Shown: piece by piece, positions 7,212 to 15,065 of the stretch | How the letters are laid out: the number at the start of each line of letters is the position of its first letter | How positions within the stretch are numbered: position 1 is the stretch's first letter | Source: an uncultured Bacteroidia bacterium | Lineage (GTDB): Bacteria > Bacteroidota > Bacteroidia > Bacteroidales > Prolixibacteraceae | Assembly (NCBI GenBank): GCA_903859795.1 | Contig: CAIOOC010000831.1 | Span: forward strand, 1-16,914 | Direction of reading: 5' to 3' | DNA: 16,914 nt | Translations under genes and position numbers: made by a program | Notes under the pieces: model-generated | Told to the model about the DNA's origin: nothing | The model's input: only the letters and a program-made list of their open reading frames with translations | The model's database searches: none

Positions 7212-9662
7212 ATGAAAAAATTCATTTTATTGGCAAGCCTGTTCCTGTTAGCATGCCCGGCAAACCTGTTAAAAGCACAAACCGATCCAAAATTAAAGGA
7301 GGATATTCGCAATACCGGCTTTGTGCATCGTCCTTTGCCTTTGGACTACAGCAAGTCTTTCGAATCTTTTGGGCTGACCAAAAAAGTACTGCAGTCCGAT
7401 TTGCTTTGTGATATGGAAAACCTCGGCGGCTGGTCACACAAGGGTATCGGAAGCCTGTCGCTTTCTACAGAAAGAAATATTTCAGGAAAACACAGTCTGC
7501 ACCTGGCTGCCCCCACGACATATCCGCAATTCTTAGGCTGGGGACTGGGTTTTGGCACATCAATGGCCAGTTTCGATGTTGGCGGGACCAGCTGGGAGAA
7601 ATACAATCGCATAAGAGTTTACGTCTACCCCGATTGTGAAGGAGCCCGCAGTATATATCTCAATTTATATGTAGAGAATGATGGCAAAATCAAGGTGCCG
7701 GATAAGTATGGACGCGAGGGTTACCATGAAATGAATTTAATAAACAGACAATGGAACGAATGTTTTGTAGAAATGTCGGAACTTGCCCGTGATAAAGTTA
7801 CCAAACTGTCGTTTGCCATTGAGGTCTTCGGGAAAGAACGGATCATGGGCGATTCGCTTAAATTTGATATCGACGCGGTAGCTCTCGAAAAGGTAGAGAA
7901 TCCTGAGGTGGTAAGTGGCTGGATGCCTGCACCAAACAGGATTATTTACTCAACCACGGGTTATGGGACGGAAAGTGAAAAATCAGCCATAACAACTGTA
8001 ACAAATCACAATGGCCGATTCCAGCTGGTTGACAATGTAACTTCCGGAGTAGTTTACGAAGGAACAGTGAATAAAGTGAAAACCAATACCGGAAATTTTG
8101 AGACTATCAATTTCAGCGATTTTAAAAAAGAGGGGCAATATTATCTGCGTGTTGGAGAAATTGTCAGCAAACCGTTCTATATCAATCGTAATATTTGGGA
8201 TGACTCTGCGTGGCGCATGCTGAATTTTGTGTTCTGCGAACGATGTGGTTATCCTGTACCCGGGAAACACGGCATTTGCCACAGCGACCTCAACGGAATC
8301 TACAACGGTAAAATATTTCCGCTGAACGGGGGCTGGCACGATGCTGCCGACATGTCGCAACAGGTATTACAATCGGGCGAACTGGCCGTTTCGCTAATGG
8401 AAATGGCAAAAAATGCCAAAGAAAAAAACAATACCGAATTATATCAGCGACTAATGGAAGAAGCCGAATGGGGCATCGATTTCATACTTAAAACAAGGCT
8501 TGGCGATGGTTTCAGGGCTCAAACCTGGGGCACCAATTTGTGGACCGACGGTTATATTGGTACGAAGGACGATTCTACAAGGCGCCGCAGAGTCCATATC
8601 CATGACCGGGCTTTTGAAAATTTTCTTTTTGCAGGTATCGAGGCATATGCGTCTATGGCGATTGAAAATGATCCCATGCTGAAAGAACATTTATCAAAGG
8701 TAGCAAAAGAAGACTACGCATTTGCGCGCAAACGTTTTGATAAGCTTGGATTTGGTGAACTGTCGGGTGGCGGTGGCGGCGACCATGCGGCAATGGCTTC
8801 AAACAGTCAGGTGATGGCAAACATTTCATACAGCGCGAGTTTACTCTATCGGTTAACGGGCGACCGGTATTATGCCGACGAGGCTGCAAAAGCAATTCGG
8901 TACACCCTCGATTGCCAGCGTACAGAACCAATAAACGATAAGAACAAGCTTCGTGGATTCTTTTACCGCGATCTGAATAAAAAGTCTATAGTGCATTTCA
9001 CCCATCAGTCGCGCGACTATGTATACATGCAGGCAATAACGGCGCTTTGTGAAACCCAACCCGACAATACGGATTATAACAAGTGGAAGGAGGCCATTGT
9101 GATGTATGGCAGTTACCTGAAAACAATTATGCACTATGTTCAGCCATATGGAATGGTTCCCAGTGGTATTTATAATATCAATGAGATTAAGGATTCAGTG
9201 AATTTTTATAAAATACAGGTGGGTATTTCCAGTGGCGGGGCAAAAGATTTTAAAGAGCAGCTCGAAAATGGAGTAAAATTGGATAACGAGCATTATTTGC
9301 GTGTGTTCCCGGTGTGGTATTCTTTCAAAGGAAATGCCGCAGTGCATATGTCCACAGGAAAAGCAGCGGCTATTTGCGGTAAATTCCTTCATGACAAAGA
9401 GTTGCTGAATATTGCCGAACAACAACTGTTCTGGATTGCAGGCAAAAATCCGTTCGGACAATCGCTCATCTGGGGTGAAGGGAGTAACTATCCACAGCTT
9501 TATACTGCGTTGCCCGGTGAAACTGTTGGAGCCATCCCTGTTGGTATGCAATCGAAATTCAATGGAGATGCACCCTATTGGCCCCAGTTTAATACAGCTA
9601 CTTACAAGGAAGTGTGGAGCTCCTCGGCATCAAAATGGCTCTCGCTGATTTCGGAGTTTTAA
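7212..9662 (+). CDS. Secreted glycoside hydrolase family 9 with N-terminal beta-sandwich domains
   Basis: An 816-residue exported enzyme. The start at 7212 gives a clean signal peptide (MKKFILLASLFLLACPANLL) cleaved near KAQ; LLAC also makes a weak lipobox, so a lipoprotein is possible. An open frame to 7149 would overlap the transporter and lacks the signal start. Residues of about 60-230 form a beta-rich, carbohydrate-binding-like region, and about 240-325 match the Ig-like domain that precedes many GH9 catalytic domains (APNRIIYSTTGYG to KPFYINRNIWDDSAWRMLNF). The (alpha/alpha)6 domain follows. GGWHDAAD (373-380) carries the acid pair D377/D380 for the inverting base and nucleophilic water, and E800 in YKEVW is the probable proton donor. 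GH9 enzymes mostly cleave beta-1,4-glucans, but the exact substrate is not readable here. Confidence 0.9.
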   Translation: MKKFILLASLFLLACPANLLKAQTDPKLKEDIRNTGFVHRPLPLDYSKSFESFGLTKKVLQSDLLCDMENLGGWSHKGIGSLSLSTERNISGKHSLHLAAPTTYPQFLGWGLGFGTSMASFDVGGTSWEKYNRIRVYVYPDCEGARSIYLNLYVENDGKIKVPDKYGREGYHEMNLINRQWNECFVEMSELARDKVTKLSFAIEVFGKERIMGDSLKFDIDAVALEKVENPEVVSGWMPAPNRIIYSTTGYGTESEKSAITTVTNHNGRFQLVDNVTSGVVYEGTVNKVKTNTGNFETINFSDFKKEGQYYLRVGEIVSKPFYINRNIWDDSAWRMLNFVFCERCGYPVPGKHGICHSDLNGIYNGKIFPLNGGWHDAADMSQQVLQSGELAVSLMEMAKNAKEKNNTELYQRLMEEAEWGIDFILKTRLGDGFRAQTWGTNLWTDGYIGTKDDSTRRRRVHIHDRAFENFLFAGIEAYASMAIENDPMLKEHLSKVAKEDYAFARKRFDKLGFGELSGGGGGDHAAMASNSQVMANISYSASLLYRLTGDRYYADEAAKAIRYTLDCQRTEPINDKNKLRGFFYRDLNKKSIVHFTHQSRDYVYMQAITALCETQPDNTDYNKWKEAIVMYGSYLKTIMHYVQPYGMVPSGIYNINEIKDSVNFYKIQVGISSGGAKDFKEQLENGVKLDNEHYLRVFPVWYSFKGNAAVHMSTGKAAAICGKFLHDKELLNIAEQQLFWIAGKNPFGQSLIWGEGSNYPQLYTALPGETVGAIPVGMQSKFNGDAPYWPQFNTATYKEVWSSSASKWLSLISEF

Positions 9663-9696
9663 TACCAGAGGTAAGGTAAAACCAGGGTATTGGGAA

Positions 9697-9730
9697 AGGG
9701 GTCTTTATATCCTAAGGGCCCCTATTTTTC
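9697..9730 (+). terminator. Possible terminator after the GH9 gene
   Basis: AGGGG (9697-9701) pairs with CCCCT (9719-9723) around a 17-base loop and is followed by ATTTTT. It lies 35 bases after the GH9 stop. The stem is short and the loop long, so this is a weak call. The rest of the gap to 9855 shows nothing else recognisable. Confidence 0.35.
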
Positions 9731-9855
9731 CAAAAAAAACCGATCGGACTAAAAGCAGAAAGGCAGGTAAATTAGACCATAAATTTTCTTTGTTACCTAA
9801 TGCAACAGAAACCTGGACAACATGGACCATGAATTCGCAATATCTTATAAATGAG

Positions 9856-10894
9856 TTAAATTAGCATATGCACTCTTAACGAAAATATGCTTACAGGTCC
9901 TCTATCCTGATTATATCCGGGGTTCATAATAAACTGATAGGCAGCTGAAAGGAATAGAATTTTTGTCATTTTAACTGAATAATAGAGCTCAGCAAGACGT
10001 TCAGTTGAGTAGTTTAGACTTCCGTCACTTAGTTCAAAACCAATACCCCCTGCTTTTAAATATTTGCGATGGGGAATAGATAGTCCGGAGGTAACACAGG
10101 CAAATCCTAAATTGTCGTCTTTTCTGTTCCAGAAATTACAATTTGTTGACACACCAAAAGAAATTGAATGATCAATTCATTTTCATTCCGTTTGGAGCCG
10201 TGGGCACCATTGAAATACCATATCGTAGTTCATTCCCCTTTGTAACATATTCTATTGCAAGACTAGGGGTATATCCTCTTGTATTGGCAGGAAAATCCAA
10301 CGCTCCATTACTCATTAATGCCCAGCTCATAAATTGGGTTCTGGGATCATGACTATAGCTATTACTATCGAAAATATCCGTGACGCTAATCTTCCCGACT
10401 ATGATGGAGATATATTTTTGTGGAACCTTTCCTCCCATCCTGTTTAAATCGCTGTCAAAGTAATCAGTTTTGCAACTTAATGAGAAATATTGTTTGACGA
10501 AAATTTTTGCTAAATCAACCTTTGGCGATGGACTATCAATTCGATATGCCTCACCATTTGTTGAGGCCCCAACACCGAACGAAGTGCTAAGTCCCGATCC
10601 ACCTGCAAACTCGGGATTGATGTACAAGGATGCACCATCCCACAACTTTGCACCCAGAAAAAGTGTGGATGTAACAGAAAATCAGGTTTCACTTTGGGGT
10701 GAAAGGCTGTTCTGACCAGTATGTCCGGCACGAAAAGCAGGCTTGATTTGGGAAATAGCTGTTACCTGGATATGGGCTGTAAATCGTTCTTCTTTTAATG
10801 AATCTAAATTTTGGCTGTAACCTTCCTTGATTAGAATGCACAAGAATAGGTCAAGAAAAATTCTTTTCGCACAATTGATTTGATTTCTGAACAT
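9856..10894 (-). pseudogene. Decayed OprB-like carbohydrate porin
   Basis: On the minus strand, a signal peptide (MFRNQINCAKRIF to YSQ) leads into HIQVTAISQIKPAFRAG and then a beta-barrel resembling Bacteroidota carbohydrate-selective outer-membrane porins (LWDGASLYINPEFAGGSG). The end (YLKAGGIGFELSDGSLNY to DRGPVSIFSLRVHMLI) matches the porin C-terminus. Two lesions are visible. A TGA at 10682-10684 interrupts an otherwise continuous frame (NSLSPQSET*FSVTSTLFLG). At about 10172-10180 the text jumps from VPTAPNGMKMN to IDHSISFGVS in another frame; compared with the family as I recall it, roughly a hundred codons are missing there. An intact copy would feed sugars across the outer membrane, which fits the GH9 neighbour. 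Sequencing error cannot explain the deletion. Confidence 0.75.
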
Positions 10895-10911
10895 TGCTTT
10901 TAAATTTGGTA

Positions 10912-10925
10912 TCCCTTTAAAGGGA
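10912..10925. promoter_or_regulatory. Perfect 14-bp palindrome upstream of the dead porin
   Basis: TCCCTTTAAAGGGA is an exact palindrome 17 bases upstream of the porin start on its coding strand. It could be an operator or a repeat remnant, and no cognate regulator is visible. No gene is seen in the intergenic stretch 10895-11176. Confidence 0.3.
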
Positions 10926-11005
10926 AAGCAAAAGCAATCCGATGTAATGGGCTAATTATTTAATTGAGTATATTTTGGACCAGAACCCATTTTTGTTTTT
11001 TTGAA

Positions 11006-11019
11006 ATTTTCGCGAAAAT
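11006..11019. promoter_or_regulatory. Perfect 14-bp palindrome between divergent genes
   Basis: ATTTTCGCGAAAAT is an exact palindrome lying 111 bases upstream of the dead porin and 157 bases upstream of the exported protein at 11177. The surrounding sequence is very A+T-rich, so the CGCG centre stands out. Its position fits a dimeric regulator site in a divergent promoter region, but this is inferred from symmetry alone. Confidence 0.3.
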
Positions 11020-11176
11020 AATATATATTTCCGGTAAAAACTTTTAATAATTCCTATTTTAAAACTCGATACACGATATTTAGAATGGTTATTAATCCCA
11101 AAGTAACTAATTTGCAGTTCGAAAGATAGGATTGGAATCTGAATTTAATGCATACAAAAGAACATCATAAAAACCT

Positions 11177-11689
11177 ATGTATCAATCAAGTAATAAATAT
11201 GAAAAATGTGCGCTTACAAGCCTGATTTTATTATTATTCTTTTCAGTTCTTTCTGGTCAGAATCGCAATAATCGTGAAGCTGGTCTGAAAGCGCTTGATG
11301 AACAATATGGTTTTTTAAATATAAAACTTGAAACACCTTTCAGTGAATTTAAAGGGTTAAAAAAAGAGGATAAAGAAGAACCTGTCTTTAAAGCAACCCA
11401 GGCAGAATTAAGGATAGATAAATTTGTGTTTAAAACGGTTTATCTTACCTTCTACAAGGAGTTTCTGACCACAATAGAATTCGAAACAAAGGGATGGACC
11501 AACACAAATGGAATACTGAATATTCTGCAGGAGGCCTATGGCGAAGGAAGCAAAAGAGTTCACTTCGGATACAAATGGAAAGGCCAGAAGGTATGGATGA
11601 ACTTTGCCATAAATGAATCAGACGGAAATGGCGTTCTGACTTTACACAGCGTTCCTATGATGACAAAAGAAGTTGGGGAGAACGAATGA
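11177..11689 (+). CDS. Small exported protein of unknown function
   Basis: A 170-residue protein that I do not recognise. A hydrophobic segment (CALTSLILLLFFSVLSG, about residues 11-27) after a charged start looks like a signal peptide or anchor. The mature part is charged and mixed alpha/beta (EQYGFLNIKLETPFSEFKG, about 43-61, to VWMNFAINESDG), with no Cys pairs and no recognised catalytic motif. The pattern of aligned beta strands with alternating hydrophobics suggests a small periplasmic folded domain. The gene ends exactly where a 21-bp tandem array begins, the array's first base being the last base of the stop codon. It is not obviously linked to the genes on either side. Confidence 0.7.
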   Translation: MYQSSNKYEKCALTSLILLLFFSVLSGQNRNNREAGLKALDEQYGFLNIKLETPFSEFKGLKKEDKEEPVFKATQAELRIDKFVFKTVYLTFYKEFLTTIEFETKGWTNTNGILNILQEAYGEGSKRVHFGYKWKGQKVWMNFAINESDGNGVLTLHSVPMMTKEVGENE

Positions 11690-11919
11690 CACAGGGTAGT
11701 ATTAGTATACCATGCGAGCCTATAAAAATAACATGCGATCGGGTAAGAATAACGTGCGATCGTATGTGAATGACATAGGATTGTGTTAGTCTTACGTGCG
11801 ATCATATTAAAATGACATGTGATCGGTTAATAATGATATGCGATCGTATAGGATTGATGTGTGATCGTTTAAGAATGATGTTTGATCGTGTTAGTTAGAG
11901 GTGCGATTATACAGAAATT
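11689..11919 (+). repeat. Degenerate tandem array of eleven 21-bp repeats
   Basis: Units start at 11689, 11710, 11731, 11752, 11773, 11794, 11815, 11836, 11857, 11878 and 11899, with no length variation. The unit pattern is A-Y-R-T-G-Y-GATCG, then about five A+T-rich bases, then GAATG. GATC occurs at the same offset in seven of eleven units, and TGCGATC in four. The spacing is two DNA helical turns, so the cores face the same side of the helix. Read from 11686 the array gives a decayed heptapeptide (roughly ITCDRVR) interrupted by stops. It fills the whole gap ahead of the lipoprotein operon. Function is unknown: a regulator-binding array or a decayed coding repeat. Confidence 0.85.
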
Positions 11920-11947
11920 ATATAAATTAATTCTTAAGTCAAAAGTT

Positions 11948-12274
11948 ATGGGGATAAAGGTTCTTAAAATTTTAGCGCTCATCCTATTTTCAGGTCTGTT
12001 ATATACAGGTTGTGAGGACGATGAAAAATTAAAGGAAATTTCAAAAAATGGATCCATTGAGACTGTGATGAGTGTAGATCATCTTAATGACAGGTTTGAT
12101 ATCGTTAAAACCTCTCACAAAATATGGATTAAAAATATTTTAGTTAAAAATATTATCCACACTGATACCATTCCTGCACTTGGATTAACCACTGAGAATG
12201 GTGAAAACAGCGATGGCGATACCCGAAGCGTTACGCTCAAGAAAGATTACGAAATATTTATCACAGTTAAATAA
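11948..12274 (+). CDS. Small lipoprotein of unknown function
   Basis: A 108-residue protein with a type II signal peptide: MGIKVLKILALILFSGLLYT ends in a lipobox with Cys22, followed by acidic EDDEKLKE. The acidic residues after the Cys would suit export to the outer membrane or surface. The start is placed at the ATG at 11948 because it gives this clean lipoprotein signal; an upstream in-frame GTG at 11882 would run through the repeat array. The rest (VDHLNDRFDIVKTSHKIWI to KKDYEIFITVK) matches no family I know. The next gene starts 5 bases after the stop, so it heads an operon with the YgiB-like and YgiC-like genes. Confidence 0.75.
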   Translation: MGIKVLKILALILFSGLLYTGCEDDEKLKEISKNGSIETVMSVDHLNDRFDIVKTSHKIWIKNILVKNIIHTDTIPALGLTTENGENSDGDTRSVTLKKDYEIFITVK

Positions 12275-12279
12275 ATCGT

Positions 12280-12597
12280 ATGAAGAAGTCAAAGGCAATA
12301 CAACTTGTATTGGTTGCATCAATATTTTCTTCATGTCAGAACAACCATTCTGTGCCTGAGAAGAAAGTCTATATGCGGTCAGATACAACAGCAAGGTACT
12401 CACATGCCCATGGTCTGGGATACCTTGGAGCTTATTACGCTTTCAGACCTTATGGAATCTTTAGAAATAATAATTACTCCAGGGCAGGTTACTATTCCTC
12501 TTCGATTCATGAGCAGGCGAATATCGGCACGAATGGTTTTAAGGGAACAGTGGTCAGGGGAGGGTTTGGAAGAAGTGCATTTCATGTATCATCTTAA
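12280..12597 (+). CDS. YgiB/DUF1190-like lipoprotein
   Basis: A 105-residue protein with a lipoprotein signal (MKKSKAIQLVLVASIFSSC, Cys19). The mature part is rich in Tyr, Gly, Ser and Asn and low in predicted structure. Its C-terminal VVRGGFGRSAFHVSS contains the RGGFG motif that I recall from the end of Escherichia coli YgiB (DUF1190), and the next gene is a YgiC-like ligase, exactly the ygiB-ygiC order. The similarity is short, so the call rests on motif, size, lipobox and context together. A plausible role is partner or target of the ligase, but this is inference. The spacing to the neighbours is 5 and 11 bases. Confidence 0.65.
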   Translation: MKKSKAIQLVLVASIFSSCQNNHSVPEKKVYMRSDTTARYSHAHGLGYLGAYYAFRPYGIFRNNNYSRAGYYSSSIHEQANIGTNGFKGTVVRGGFGRSAFHVSS

Positions 12598-12608
12598 TTA
12601 TTCAGACA

Positions 12609-13748
12609 GTGAAAAGATATCAAATAAAACCACGGCTAAACTGGCAGCAAAAAGTTGAAGAGATTGGTTTTAACTACCATACGACTGATTCATTGTATTG
12701 GGATGAATCGGCATTTTACGAATTTTCGGCAAAGGAGGTTGATATAATCGAAACAGCGACAAATGAATTATGGGAGATTTGCCTTAAAGCGGTCCAACAT
12801 GTTATCGACAACAGTTTGTACAACAAATTTCATATACCCGAATGGTTTATTCCGCATATTGAAGATTCATTGAATAATGATGCTCCGGCTATTTATGGCC
12901 GTTTCGATTTCTCAATGGATAAAGGAGTACCCAAACTGCTTGAATTCAATGCTGATACACCAACCTCATTGTTTGAATCGTCTGTAATACAATGGTATTG
13001 GCTCCAGGATTTTAAACCGGAATGCGACCAGTTTAATTCGATACATGAAAAGCTGGTTGCCTACTGGAAATATTTAAAAGACTATTTATACGATTATCCT
13101 CTGCACTTTTCAGCGGTTAAAGAGAGTCTTGAAGACATTACAACTACTGAATATATGAGAGATTGTGCCATCCAGGCAGGACTGGAAACAAAGTTTTTAT
13201 ATATCGATGAGATTGGATGGGATAATGCGAATTCAATATTTGTGGATAATGAATTTTTTTCCATAAAAAACATATTTAAGTTATATCCATACGAATGGCT
13301 TATCAATGAGGACTTTGGCAAGAATATTTTAACTGACAGGAACCATGCTTACTGGATTGAACCAAGCTGGAAAATGCTACTTTCAAACAAGGCAATCCTG
13401 CCCATACTCTGGAAATTAAATTACGGGCATGACAATCTTTTGGAATCCTATTTTGAAGAAGATCGGGATTTAGTTAGTTCCAATTATGCTAAAAAACCGT
13501 TGTTATCCAGGGAAGGTTCCAATATTCAGTTAATGGAATATGGGAGAGTAATTGCTGAAACCGCCGGAGATTACGGCGAGGAGGGTTTTATCTATCAGAA
13601 ACTATGCCCTTTACCAGAATTTGATAAAAACTATCCGTTAATTGGAAGTTGGGTTATCGGTCAGGAATCTGCTGGTATTGGAATCAGAGAAAGTGACAGC
13701 CTGATCACTGATAACTCAAGCCGCTTTGTTCCGCATCTTTTCTCATGA
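12609..13748 (+). CDS. Glutathionylspermidine-synthase-family ATP-grasp ligase (YgiC/YjfC-like)
   Basis: A complete 379-residue ligase of the C-terminal (synthetase) family of glutathionylspermidine synthase, lacking the amidase half of the E. coli bifunctional enzyme. These cytoplasmic ATP-grasp proteins form amide bonds on peptides. The start is the GTG at 12609 (MKRYQIKPRLNWQQKVEEIG), matching the usual family start. Visible motifs are LYWDESAFYEFS (29-40), GRFDF with R98 and D100, LEFNADTPTSL (111-121) with E112 and N114, KKPLLSREGSN (nucleotide region) and the family end GIGIRESDSLITDNSSRFVP. Single-domain relatives such as YgiC are not shown to make glutathionylspermidine, so the true substrate is open. 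It is the last gene of the lipoprotein operon and ends 6 bases from a convergent gene. Confidence 0.9.
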   Translation: MKRYQIKPRLNWQQKVEEIGFNYHTTDSLYWDESAFYEFSAKEVDIIETATNELWEICLKAVQHVIDNSLYNKFHIPEWFIPHIEDSLNNDAPAIYGRFDFSMDKGVPKLLEFNADTPTSLFESSVIQWYWLQDFKPECDQFNSIHEKLVAYWKYLKDYLYDYPLHFSAVKESLEDITTTEYMRDCAIQAGLETKFLYIDEIGWDNANSIFVDNEFFSIKNIFKLYPYEWLINEDFGKNILTDRNHAYWIEPSWKMLLSNKAILPILWKLNYGHDNLLESYFEEDRDLVSSNYAKKPLLSREGSNIQLMEYGRVIAETAGDYGEEGFIYQKLCPLPEFDKNYPLIGSWVIGQESAGIGIRESDSLITDNSSRFVPHLFS

Positions 13749-13754
13749 AAATTC

Positions 13755-14942
13755 CTAAACTACAGGGAAGGGGAATTTTGATTCCAACCAGATGCGCTCT
13801 CCTTCTAGCTGCGATTTCCTTGCTGCTTCAATAATTTCGAGAACATGTAACGCATGTTCAACATTAATTAAAGGTTCTGTTACGTTGACTATACTTTCAC
13901 CTACAACCCGGGCACCCTCCTGCCATTCATAACCACCTTTGTCAGTACATTCGAGCCTGGGTGGTTGAATCTCAAGTGTGTCCATTACTACTCCGTTTGT
14001 TTCCCAATCATATCCAATTAACCGCAGATTGCCTTTATCGCCATATATTTGGATAGAATGCAAAGTTTGATTGCCAGCCTCATGTCCATGCTGATCGAAG
14101 AAATTAAAGCCACACATCACATGACTAATCACATTATTATCATGTTCCAACAGTAAGTGAGCATTATCTTCTGCTTCCACTTTTATTTTTCCCTTATCAT
14201 CAACTGTGCGAAAAGGTTTTACAATGCTGGTCATCGCCATAACACTTTTAGCAGGTCCCAGCAAGCCTGTGAGAGTCGACATGTTGTAAACGCCAAGGTC
14301 GGGCATGCTACCCCCTCCATTTTCATAAAAAAAAGCACTCCAGGTTGGGCCTGTATGACCATATTGTGCATGTGCACTTGATATTAAACCCAATTTCCCT
14401 TCCCGAATTGCTTTGCTCATGTAAGCAAACTGTGGGCTGTCTACTACGGCAGGAGCTCCCCACAAACGCAACTTTTTACTTTTAGCCAGTTCCAGTAAAG
14501 CTTTGCCTTCTGCATATGTGTTTGCCAATGGTTTTTCACTCCAGACATGTTTCCCTGCCATTAACGCTATTTTATTCAATTGGCCATGTTCCTGCATATC
14601 GGTTGTGGTTACAATCATATCAAATGGAACGCCTGCCAACATCTTTTCAATGTGTGGATATGTTGCTGCATTAACATTGTATAGTTTATTCTGCGCAAGA
14701 GCCCTTTCATATTTTATATCACAAAGGCTTACTACTTCGATAAACTTCGAAGACAACAATTGGGGCAGATATCGATTACTCACACTACCACAACCAATTA
14801 AACCAACTTTCAATTTTTTACCGGTGTTTGTCAAAGCCCAGCTCTCGAGAGAAGAAAGCAATAGCGTGGCACCTGCCAAAGCCGAGTTGTGTATAAATTG
14901 TTTCCTGCTTATACCGCTATTTGATTGGTTTTGATTTTCCAT
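13755..14942 (-). CDS. Exported Gfo/Idh/MocA-family oxidoreductase
   Basis: A 395-residue NAD(P)-dependent sugar oxidoreductase of the glucose-fructose oxidoreductase/inositol dehydrogenase family. The Rossmann motif is VGLIGCGSVSNRYLP (46-60), the catalytic-lysine motif is EKPLA (136-140), and the second domain opens with GGGSMPDLGVYN (209-220). The N-terminus SRKQFIHNSALAGATLLLSS looks like a Tat signal, with RK in place of the usual RR. Export of an NAD(P) enzyme by Tat fits folding with cofactor bound, as known for Zymomonas GFOR. The start codon ATG is the only one upstream of the signal. It lies 123 bases downstream of the isomerase-like gene on the same strand and is probably cotranscribed. 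The substrate is unknown. Confidence 0.9.
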   Translation of the reverse strand: MENQNQSNSGISRKQFIHNSALAGATLLLSSLESWALTNTGKKLKVGLIGCGSVSNRYLPQLLSSKFIEVVSLCDIKYERALAQNKLYNVNAATYPHIEKMLAGVPFDMIVTTTDMQEHGQLNKIALMAGKHVWSEKPLANTYAEGKALLELAKSKKLRLWGAPAVVDSPQFAYMSKAIREGKLGLISSAHAQYGHTGPTWSAFFYENGGGSMPDLGVYNMSTLTGLLGPAKSVMAMTSIVKPFRTVDDKGKIKVEAEDNAHLLLEHDNNVISHVMCGFNFFDQHGHEAGNQTLHSIQIYGDKGNLRLIGYDWETNGVVMDTLEIQPPRLECTDKGGYEWQEGARVVGESIVNVTEPLINVEHALHVLEIIEAARKSQLEGERIWLESKFPFPVV

Positions 14943-15065
14943 AATTTGTTATCGTTTAAAAGTCAGGGACTTTGTCCTTTAAAATGCACAATACTTAGTT
15001 AAATGCCACTTTAAAAGTAACAGAATATAAGGAATAACCAATACCGTTTTTGAATGTAACTTCAC

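Noticed and set aside
9740..9747. CCGATCGG palindrome as a link to the GATCG array
   Set aside because: Eight bases only, single copy, and no shared flanks with the 21-bp units.
10172..10645. Intact small protein from the middle of the porin remnant
   Set aside because: Its start codon is only an internal Leu codon after the nonsense TGA and its end is created by the deletion.
11560..11805. Antisense small protein made of short repeats
   Set aside because: It only reflects the 21-bp array and the antisense of the gene at 11177; it has no leader and no family resemblance.
11689..11919. CRISPR array
   Set aside because: Units are contiguous with no spacers, the repeats are divergent, and no cas gene is present.
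11882..11947. GTG-initiated extension of the lipoprotein gene
   Set aside because: It would place repeat-array residues before a clean lipoprotein signal peptide.
14961..14980. Hairpin GGAC-TTT-GTCC upstream of the oxidoreductase gene
   Set aside because: A 4-bp stem is within chance expectation and no partner site is seen.
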